This document shows, piece after piece, positions 10,987 through 21,600 of a DNA stretch of 64,000 nt (position 1 is its first letter; each line of letters opens with the position of its first letter). Location: NCBI GenBank assembly GCA_039583875.1, contig CM077149.1:154594249-154658248 (forward strand). Reading direction: 5' to 3'. Source of the stretch: Platanthera guangdongensis. Its lineage: Eukaryota > Streptophyta > Magnoliopsida > Asparagales > Orchidaceae. The translations under genes and the position numbers were made by a program. The notes beneath the pieces are model-generated. The model searched no databases and was not told the DNA's origin. It worked only from the letters and a program-made list of their open reading frames with translations.

Positions 10987-12274
10987 TGATGAGTTCTGGG
11001 ACCATTCGGGGCTGATTTGGCGACTTTTCATATATGTCATGCCCGGACCGAAGATCGAACTCCACAGATGTGTTCAGATTTGTGTTGCGAATCGATTTGA
11101 TATATTATTTCACTATTTTGTATTTTATTTTGATGTATTTAAGTGGTCCCACCTCTGGCCAATCATAGACGCCGATGGTGGGACGTCATAAGTCTCTTAT
11201 TATTATAAATAGGATGTTAGTGGGCTGATTTGAGGCATTGCAGAATTTGGAGATTTGTATTCCCGGATTCCCGCGATCCCACCACGGTGCCGACTCCGTG
11301 AAATCCTAGGTGACGACTCCTAGGTTTGTATCTTCCTCCTCAAGGTTCCCCCTAACCCTAGCCCACTTTTCCCACCTGCATTTCCCCCTTATAGCCACAT
11401 ACCAGCCCCCCAATTCCAGCCCACCCTGCTGTTCAGATTTCCTTCCTGTTTTTTTCCCTTGAATTACACTGTAGAAATGATATTTATTGTTCATTTCTAA
11501 AGTTTTCCAGCCACTGTCCACCGCCGGCCTCCCAACTCTCCTCCAGCAAACCGCTGGCCTGCTATTTTCCCCAATCCTGTAGCTGCCTGCTTCTAAACAG
11601 CCACCCTGCTCCAGTTTTCCCCCACCCAAGACCGCTGGCCTACTGCGTTTACACCACAGGCAGCCCATATTAATTCCCACTGTAGCCCCTCATTCAAACC
11701 CTAATTTCTCTTTGCGGCCATCCCATCTTTCTCGTGGAACCACCACCCAATTCCCTCCTCATCTTGGGTCAATCCAGATCTGAGAATTTCAACCACCAAT
11801 CAGTCATTCCCTCCACCCATACTTCATTCCTTAGCCCGGATCCGCCATCAAACATCTGATACATTCATCCCTCGCCCGGATTACCCCTATGTGTCCGGAT
11901 CTGCCCATTTTCGGTCCGATTCCACCGTCCAACGCTGAGGATAGCCACCTCTGCTAATTCCACGCCACTGGCTCCACCTTGGATTGTCGTACACGCATCT
12001 CCGGCTCCGGATTCTTCAGTGTCTTGGTCAACCCACTATTTGATAATTATTATGATTTGCAGGATTTATTCATCGAGAGCTCTTACTTTGGCCCTCCACG
12101 CGGAGGAAAGCATAAGTTTGTTTCATCCTAATTAATTATCGTGTTTTGCTATGAATTTGTTAGCGTGGGATGTTGAAATTTATTATCTAATTGTGATCTG
12201 TCTGTCGGACTTTTTGCATAGCATGTAGGGTTAGATCACGATTTATCTGCCGCCTATAGATTCGTCCTGCGTCA
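10987..12274 (+). mobile_element. right LTR of the LARD-like element, 1288 bp
   Basis: It starts TGATGAGTTCTGG and ends GTCCTGCGTCA. A TATA box (TATTATAAATAGG) lies at about 11200-11214, followed by a C/T-rich leader. It is clearly homologous, in opposite orientation, to the 1286-bp solo LTR at 21549-22834: TATA region, TCCGTGGAA/TCCGTGAAA plus CCTAGGTGAC, and GGCCCTCCACGCGGAGG near the 3' end. It ends 213 bp beyond the FMO stop codon. Bases after it (AATGG) do not match those before the left LTR. Confidence 0.65.
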
Positions 12275-12486
12275 AATGGTGTTCCCTGTACAAACAAAGC
12301 TGAAGAAATTTAAAGTTTCGAGCGAGCTTAGGTTTAATAACTCAATCATCGCTCCACCAGAATGAATAAAAAGTGAGTATTCATAAAGCCTGTCAGATAA
12401 TATATAAAACTATTGATGATGAAGATTATTTCTTTCAGTGAATAATAAAATTTACATAGAATAAGAATACGTTTGGGGATGCAGCT
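12275..12486 (-). other. presumed FMO 3' UTR
   Basis: 213 bp between the FMO stop and the neighbouring LTR. No other feature is seen. If the transcript is longer it must end inside the LTR. Confidence 0.4.
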
Positions 12487-12672
12487 TTAACAAGTCAAAA
12501 TTTTCTTGAAATCTTCATGAGCAGCGGAGACCAAATCATCGTCGTCCCACTCATCGCGGTAGTTGTCAGGCCGAACAACCTTATTCTTACTAGCTGCTTT
12601 ATACATCTGCTTCCTCCACTCTTCAACAAGTGGGTGCCCGCATTGGCTTGCCAGCCAGTCATCATACTCGAA
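12487..12672 (-). CDS. FMOGS-OX-like: FMO exon 7 (C-terminus)
   Basis: 186 nt including TAA. It encodes FEYDDWLASQCGHP through YRDEWDDDDLV and ends KKILTC. YRDEWDDDDL is the diagnostic tail of this FMO clade. Confidence 0.93.
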   Translation of the reverse strand, partial: FEYDDWLASQCGHPLVEEWRKQMYKAASKNKVVRPDNYRDEWDDDDLVSAAHEDFKKILTC

Positions 12673-15600
12673 CTACAAGCAAGTGTGAGTTTAGAGAAGC
12701 ATCTCATGCATGTATAAACATTTGAAACACTAAAATGTTACATGTATCAACATCATATCGGATCATGAAGCAATGACTTCAGATTTCAGGAACATGTTGA
12801 TGTTACTTATTTGTCAATAGATGTTACTTCCATCAATTTGTCATTCACCATTTACCTCTCATCATCCCATCCATGTTTTGACAAATATGTAAACATCATA
12901 GATTCGATGCTTAAAGTGCACGAATCCAGAACATGATGACTGAAACAAATGAGTGAAATGCAGCAGCAGAGAAGGTTTAGGGATCATAGACCTACAAAAA
13001 GAATTTCAAAATTGACTAGAGCCGACAAAAAATAGAATCATTCTTTCTAAATGGTTGTTGTAATCTAAGTGCAAATCCATAATAATACGTTCATATGGCT
13101 TATAAGGACTTGGTAAAGGAGTGTATAATCTTATACGTTCTTATGCTACTTATTTATTCAGGAGTGTATAATCTCTTTTTAAACATGTCCAATATGCTTT
13201 ATCGTTAGTCAAAATAATAGTTTTATCCCCAACCAAAATGGAATCCAACGGCAACACCACCATCATGTAAATCATAAATAAATAAAATCAAAACCTAATA
13301 AAACTCATGCAAATTCTAGCAGAAGGGCTAGATATTCTTTGTATAATCAACACCAATCACTTCGATTTCCACCACGAATAAAACAAATATAAATCTACTT
13401 AATGCTTCAACAAGTTCATTTAACTCGAGAACAAAGTTTTGAAATAATGTTAAGATGTAATGAAAAGTCCCATTAGGAGGAGCCCATATAGAAGTGCATG
13501 TATATTCTATTTAGTCTCACATTATAGATGTAGAAGGCTCTCCCTCTCTTTCTCTCAATATAAGTGTATGTATTCCTGTATTTAGACATAATAAAATTCT
13601 TGGTGATTTTCTCTCTCGTGTATTTCTCTACATGGTATCAGAGCTCTGATCCATTTGAGCGGCTAGATCTTTTCTAACCGCTTTCCATGTTTCTTCCGGG
13701 CGGACTCCTGCCCCTGTCCGACCGGTTCTTCTCTGCTATCCGCGGTTAAGCTCCTTGTAACTGCCGGTCTCTCCTTTATCTGCAACCCGCGGATTCTCTT
13801 CTCCTACCCGCTTCTCTTCTTTTGTGGCTCCACATCACTTCTTCTCTTCCTCCTTGTTGGCTTTTATAACTTCTCCTTTCCGCCTAGTGGGACCACCCTC
13901 CCTCCTCTTTCGCGTTGGTCGCTGCTTCTAGTCATTGCCGATTCATCTAGCCAGTGTGGATTCATCTAGCCGCTACGACCTCTTCTGCTCTAAACCGCGG
14001 ATTGACCAAAGTTGAGAACAAGTTTTGTGTGCACGACAGAAGAAAGCAAATTCACAGGGATAGCTCGCAAAAGCAGGCGGGGCAAGCCGGAGTGCTAAAG
14101 AACTCGTGGAGGGGCTAAGAGAAGTTGTGAGAAATCGTAGTAAGGGCTAGCAGAAGTGGTGAGAAGACAAAGTAAGGGCTAGCAGTGTGCAGAAGGCAGT
14201 GGTGGGGAGCAGGTCAACAACGAGCAACGAGAAGCACGAGCAGGGACTTGTAGAAGGCAGTGGCGGGAAGAAATCACAAGTTGGGCGGTTGATGGGAGTC
14301 ATGGGATCAGTGAGTACGCTGAACAGGATCGACTAACTCTACACGAGATCAATGAATACGCCAAACAGGATCGGCAAGCTCTACTTGGGATGAATCGGCG
14401 AGCTCGACGAGGTCTGAAATGGGATTAATGAGCATAAATATCGGGGATCGGTGGGTCTACAAGCTGGGATCGGCAAGTCGGAGAGCGCAGTGCATCAAGT
14501 ACTGAGTGGCGAGTGCGGAAAGCAAAAGCGTGAGAGTAGCCGACGCGCAAGAACAACTGATGACATAGAGACTGCGAGTACAAGGAGCGGTGAGTTCTTC
14601 GTCGTCCAGGAAACTCTATAAAATCCCGTAGAGGGCCTCAATTTTAGTCGTGCGGCTGTGAGAGTAAAGTGTCGAGCTCCTGATGTTTTGATGAGTACCG
14701 TTGTGAGAGGTTGTGTGTGAGACTAGGAGAGTTCACGCGAGACTTGATAGGTCTTGTGCGAAGGCCAGGAGTATTTACGGGAGAGGAGAGGAGAGGAGCG
14801 CAAGATTATGTCCTCCTCTGATAGCACGTGAGAATTTAAAACATTGAATAATTATTATTTCAAAAAATTTAAAATCTTACAAGAGAGCTCCCCTTTTTAT
14901 ACAGAGTAGAGGAAAAAGAGGAATTTACATTTAGAGATATGGAACTAAATACAAGAAAGAAAAATATGAGCCTCTTTTTGGGCTTTTAACTTTGGGCTTT
15001 AACAATAAATAAAATAATTTAAAATATAAAAAAATTTCCTACTTAATAGAACTAAGATAAAATACCTGGTAATTTCCAATGTTATGAGTGTATCTTACGG
15101 GCCACCTAGCTTGCTCCATTTCTGAGTACAAAGCATCAACATCTTCCAGCATCTTCTCAGGCGTAGGAAGAGCAATCCGGCCTGACAGAACACCAGCTAC
15201 CCACTTACTTTGAAGTTCACACAAGGGGAAAGGAACGACCTGCAGACATTTTGAACAAGGTTCAATATGTAATTAAAAAAAGGGCAATGAAGTCCACAAT
15301 GAACAGAGAAACAAAATCCAGTGAGTTAAACCTTCCAAGGTAATCCAATGAAAGAAAGATATGGAGCCACAAGAGGTGAAAAAACGTGCTTATAAAGTGG
15401 TGCTACCCGATTGTCATCCACATTAATGATACCATCAGTTTTGAGGAAAGGAAAATAGTACTTGTACCTGAGATAAAAAAATCAACTTGATAAATAATAT
15501 GTCAATTACAAAGTTGATGTTATGCCCCCACACCCGCTTGGGTTCTCGGGACATAAATACTCGCGGCGGACCAAGGAGCGCGCGCAAGACAACGGGGCTG

Positions 15601-18600
15601 AACCATCCGGTTCAGCCCCCACTCATTAAATCAGCCAGAAGCGGGGGCTGAACCACTCCGGTTCAGCCCCACTTGGGGGGGCCGACCGGCCCCCTCCTTT
15701 CCCCGGGTATTTATAGCCCGGGGCTGCTTTGGGAAGGATGCATTGAAGACATATCAGGTTTCTTTCCTCCCTTTCCTCAACACTAACCCTAGTCTCTCCT
15801 TCCTCTCTAGTCTCTCACTCTCTCTCTCTCTCTTTCTTGCACGTCCATATCATTTGGTATCAGAGCCTCCTTCCTGCGACCATGGTGACACGCTCGGAGG
15901 CGGAGACCGCACGATTGGCTACCCTAGAGGAGAACTACGTAGGGTTGGCGGATTCGGTGGCGGCCATGGAAGGCCGCTTGAACACGTCCACAAGAAACAT
16001 GGAGGAACGCATGGATGGACGTATGGAGGAGATCAAGGCGTTGTTGATGCAATCGTTGAAGGGCAAGGCGGTTCAAGGCAGCGATTCTGAAACCGAGGCG
16101 TCACAAAATGTCAACGGAGGATCGGCGGGGTCTGGACACTTCGGTCCCGGCGGAATCGGGACCGATCCGGTCCGCACGGAGCCAACGGACGCCGGATCGG
16201 CCCCCGCGTGGATTGGGGCGTCGCACAGCCACCCTGGCTGGTCGACAGCACCCGAAGGGGCCGGCGGTGGCCGCCCAGGGGGCGCCTACTCCCTCCGCCA
16301 GCCAGCGCCCTGGACCGGCCCGCAACTGCCGCATCCGTGCGTGCAGGCCGGGAGTGGGGCAGGCGGACCTTCCGCCGCCCAGGAGGGGACCGCAGCGGAC
16401 CCATGGAGGACCCGGGAGGCCACCGGGGTCTGTTGACGCCCATTTCGGAGGAAGAACGGGCCTTCTACCGACGCCGCAGCACGTGGGGGGGCCGATGAGG
16501 TTTGGGAACGACGAGACATGGCCCGAGCAGCTACGCCGACATGGATTTCAAGGTGGGGGACAGCAATGGGGCGGCGGCCAAGGGGGAGCGAATTTCCATG
16601 ACCCTTTTGGCCGACCACAGCACAGACCGGAGTTCAACGGGAGACATGGGGATATGCATCAACGACCCTACATGCCCCCGAAGCGAACTTGCATGAATTT
16701 CCCTAAGTTCCGCGGCGGGGATGCCTTGGAATGGGTGCAAAAGGCGGAGTTATTTTTCACTTATCAAGAGATACCGAATGATCAGTGGGTGCAGCTGGCT
16801 TCTTTCCATCTGGAAGAGGACGCATATCAGTGGGCTCAGTGGTTCATACGGGCCTACGGATACGCAACATGGGCGAATTTTGTGGAAGGGTTCGTGGCAC
16901 GTTTCGGGCCGTTGGAGTACGAGGATGTGGAGGCCACGCTACAGAAACTCCGTCAGAAGGGCACAGTGATGGAATATCAAGCGGACTTCGAGAAGCTAGC
17001 AAATCGGGTTAATTGGGAAGAGAAGACGCTCCTCAGTTGTTTCATATCCGGCCTGCGGGACCATTTGAGGGATGAGGTCCACGCGTATATGTCGCGCAGT
17101 CTAAGCCATGCCATCAGTCTGGCCCGCATACAGGAGGAGCGCTTCAGCCGTCAGAGAAGTCGGGCCCCACCAAGGGTCCCGCCCGCCCCAGCAACAGGCA
17201 GAAGGGAGCAGGCACCGGCAGCCCGACCGACAGTGACGCGGCTTACTTGGCCTGAACTGCAGGCCAGGAAGGAGAAAGGATTATGTTTTAACTGCGACGA
17301 GAAATACGCACCGGGGCATCGATGCCAGAAGGTGCAGGTCTTCATGCTGCGGGAGGAGGACGAGGAGGAGGACTACCCGAGCCTCGAAGCCGAGGAGGAG
17401 TTGGATCTAGCTGAGTTTGGCGTTTCGATTCAGGCCATGGAGGGATGTGTGGCACCCACCACTATGCGGATCAAGGGAAGGATTGGCAAGGAAAGGGTCA
17501 CCATTCTCATTGATAGTGGGAGCGCCCACAATTTCATCAACCCTGAGGTGGCGCTGAAGACAGGACACCCCGTTGACAGGAACGCGGCGTTCCAGGTGAT
17601 GGTCGCGGATGGCAGCAAACTGCGGTGCGAAGGGGCACTGAAGGGCGTGGAGATACATCTTACAGGATATGTGTGCCGCACCGACGTCTACCTCCTTCCG
17701 ATTAAAGGGTCTGATATGGTACTTGGGGTACAGTGGCTCCGCCAACTGAGGCGGGTGACCACGGACTGGGACCGCATGACACTGGAGTTCACGCAGCAGG
17801 GGACGGATTACTGTTTGCACGGTATCCGATCCGCCCCTCTCAAGGAGATCTCCCTACGAAGCCTGCAGAGACTGGAGGAGCAGGGTAGTATGATGGCCAT
17901 GATACTCGGGGTGGCGGCAGGAGGGGCCGACACGCAGGTAGCGTCGGACCCGATACAGCTGCTTTTAGCTCAGTTCGAGGACGTCTTTCAGGAGCCGCAC
18001 ACTCTGCCTCCCTCGCGTTTCCGGGATCACCAGATACAGCTGAAGACAGGGACGGACCCTACCAATATCCGTCCTTACCGCTACCCGTATGTTCAAAAGG
18101 CGGAGATCGAGCGCAGCGTACGGGAGATGCTAGCGACAGGCATTATTCGGCCTAGCACCAGCGCGTTCTCTTCTCCGATCATCTTGGTCAAGAAGAAGGA
18201 TGGCTCCTGGCGATTCTGCGTCGATTACCGGGGGCTGAATAGCTCCACCATCAAGGACAAGTTTCACATTCCTATGATTGAGGAGTTGCTGGATGAGCTG
18301 CATGGAGCGAGTCTGTTCACCAAACTGGACCTCCGGTACGGTTATCATCAAATTTGGATGAAGGAAGAGGATGTCCACAAAACAGCGTTCCGCACCCACG
18401 ACGGTCACTACGAGTTCTTGGTGATGCCGTTCGGGTTGGCCAACGCTCCCTCCACCTTTCAGGCTGTGATGAACGAGATCTTTCGACCACTACTTCGCCG
18501 GTATGTCCTGGTATTTTTTGAAGATATACTAATCTATAGCAGGGCTTGGGACGACCATTTGGAGCACGTGCGACATGTCCTCACCGTACTGTGGGAGCAC

Positions 18601-21600
18601 CAGCTATTCGCCAAACAGTCCAAGTGTTCTTTCGGACAGAGTCAGGTCGAGTATCTGGGGCACCTTGTGTCCGCCCGGGGGGTCCAGGCAGACCCACAGA
18701 AGATTGCGAGTATGGTGTCCTGGCCCCAGCCCACGACGGTGCGAGCCTTGCGTGGCTTCCTCGGGTTGACGGGGTATTACCGCCGTTTTGTGAAGGACTA
18801 CGGCAAGATTGCTCGACCTCTGACACAGCTGTTGCAGAAGGATGTGTTCCAGTGGAGCCTCGAGGCGGACGAGGCCTTCCGGGCTTTAAAGCAGGCCATG
18901 ACCACTACACCGGTGTTGGCGCTGCCGGATTTTACCAAGGGATTTGTGGTGGAGACTGATGCTTCGGGCGTCGGCCTCGGGGCAGTCCTGATGCAGGAGG
19001 GCCGCCCGCTCGCTTACTTCAGCAAGGCCTTGGCCCCACGGACGCTGGGGCTTTCAACGTATGAGAAGGAGATGTTGGCAATTATACATGCGGTCGAGAT
19101 GTGGCGACCCTATCTTCTGGGACAGCACTTCCAGGTCCGTACGGATCACCAAAGCTTGAAACACTTCCTGGAGCAGCGCTTGGCGTCTCCACTACAGCAG
19201 AAGTGGTTGACCAAGTTGATGGGGTATGATTACGAGATTGTGTACAAGCAGTGCAGAGAGAATGTGGTCGCCGACGCACTCTCCCGCCTACCTGAGAGCT
19301 CCCTCTCTCATGTGTCGGGGCCAGTGATCACCACCTTGGACGAGATACAGGCAGCGGTACTCCAGGACCCCGAGCTACGCACCATTGTAGAGGCACTACA
19401 GCAGGGTCAAGCTACGGAGCCGGGCTACCATCTTCAGGGCCAACGGCTGTACTTCCAGGGCAGAGTAGTCATTCCCTCCGCGTCGCCATGGCGGACGGCG
19501 ATGATGCAGGAGTTTCACGCTTCACCCACAGGCGGTCACGCAGGGATTCTCCGGACACTTCAGCGGCTCCGAGCAAATGTCTTCTGGAAGGGGATGCGTC
19601 GCGATGTCCAGCAATTTGTACGGGAGTGTGAGATTTGCCAGAGGCAGAAGTACGAGACCACATCACCGGCTGGGCTTCTTACACCGCTCGAGATCCCGCA
19701 CCAGGTGTGGGACACCATTTCCATGGATTTCATTGACGGGTTGCCCAAGTCCCAAGGCAAGTCCGTCATCCTGGTGGTGGTAGACAAGCTTTCCAAGTAT
19801 GGTCATTTCCTACCATTGAGCCATCCATACACGGGGGAGACAGTTGCAGAGTTATTTGCGCGGGAGATTGTGCGCCTCCATGGCCTTCCATGTTCCATCA
19901 TTTCCGACAGGGATCCGGTCTTTATCAGCAATTTCTGGAGGGAGCTCTTTTGGCTCCAGGGCACTATGCTACGTATGAGCACAGCCCACCATCCCCAGAC
20001 GGACGGACAGACAGAGGTCCTCAATAGGGGAGTGGAGACCTACTTACGGTGTTTTGTGATGGACGAGCCACGCACGTGGACCCGTTGGTTGCATTGGGCA
20101 GAGTACTGTTACAACACGTCCTTCCACACAGCCAGCAAGGTCACCCCCTTCGAGGTGGTATACGGCCGCCCTCCCCCTACCTTGAGTTCTTATGAGCCCT
20201 CCAGCGTCGCTCTCCCAGCCGTGGAGCGGACACTTCAGGATCGGGATCGCACTTTAGCCTTACTTTGGGACAATCTGCGGGTCGCTCCGGACAGCATGAA
20301 GGCACAGGTAGACAAGCACCGTACCGAGCGGGAGTTCGCAGTGGGTGATGAGGTTTTCCTCAAGCTCCAACCTTACCGCCAGCTGTCAGTTTCTTGGAGG
20401 ATGAATCAGAAACTCGCCCCACGTTACTACGGGCCATTCCGCATTCTACGTCGGGTGGGCCCAGTGGCCTACACCTTGGATCTTCCAGCGGGGTCCCGCA
20501 TCCACCCGACATTCCATGTCTCTGTTTTGAAGAAGAAGCTCGGGGCTTCCGTTCGGGCCAGCCCTTTCCTCCTCGAGGCGGCCAGCACGGGTGAGTTACG
20601 GCCGTCACCAGAGGCCATTTTGCTCACCAAATGGAAGAAGTCGGGCACGGAATATCGACCAGCGGTACTCGTCAAATGGCGGCAGTTGGACGCTGGGCAC
20701 AACTCATGGGTCGACTTGTTGGAGTTCCGCGAGCGGTTCCCGGACTTCCACCTTGAGGACAAGCTGGTGCTTGATGGAGAGGGGAATGTTATGCCCCCAC
20801 ACCCGCTTGGGTTCTCGGGACATAAATACTCGCGGCGGACCAAGGAGCGCGCGCAAGACAACGGGGCTGAACCATCCGGTTCAGCCCCCACTCATTAAAT
20901 CAGCCAGAAGGGGGGGCTGAACCACTCCGGTTCAGCCCCACTTGGGGGGGCCGGCCGGCCCCCTCCTTTCCCCGGGTATTTATAGCCCGGGGCTGCTTTG
21001 GGAAGGATGCATTGAATACATATCAGGTTTCTTTCCTCCCTTTCCTCAACCCTAACCCTAGTCTCTCCTTCCTCTCTAGTCTCTCACTCTCTCTCTCTCT
21101 CTCTTTCTTGCACGTTCATATCAGTTGACACAAAGGATAAAAGAAAATGTGTAATTCACTAAATTTAAGAAAATAAGAAGACAAAAAATATATAAAAAAG
21201 ACTTGACAAATCTATGATGCATTTACAAATCCTACAAATTATAACTGTTGTGTTTAATTCAATCAGAAGACAACTGCACATATTTTCATGAACATAACAC
21301 AGTCAGAACTCAATCATTGATAAAATTGTTCCATCTGTGTAAACCATCGTTGCAATTCTGAAGGCAGTAGCGACCAAAGAACCAGCCCAAGCTAACACGT
21401 CTCTAAACTTGGTCTAGCCACAAACATAAAATAGGCTAAATATGAATTTTAATCCCAAGTTTTAATACATTTATAATTTTAATCTCAAAACTTTATTATA
21501 AATTTAAGTCCCTAAAGTTTACTATTTTTATGTTTTAAGCCCCTAAAGTGATGTAGGGTAGGCTCTATGAGTGCGCGAGTAACATGCAATCCTAGGTGAA

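Larger units (their letters stand above)
15518..21123 (+). mobile_element. full-length Reina-like Ty3/gypsy chromodomain element
   Basis: A complete 5.6-kb LTR retrotransposon with LTRs 15518-15852 and 20787-21123 and a perfect 5-bp TSD GTTGA (15513-15517, 21124-21128). It has an initiator-Met PBS, a polypurine tract and gag-PR-RT-RNase H-IN-chromodomain order. Small size, short LTRs and the C-terminal chromodomain point to the Reina clade of chromodomain-bearing gypsy elements; the clade call is by family traits. It sits antisense in FMO intron 4. The LTRs differ at five substitutions and one CT unit. A gag frame break and a catalytic RT change suggest it is not autonomous now. Confidence 0.92.

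Noticed and set aside
16101..16618. Several extra frames on both strands
   Set aside because: Shadows of the GC-rich gag linker in the Reina-like element.
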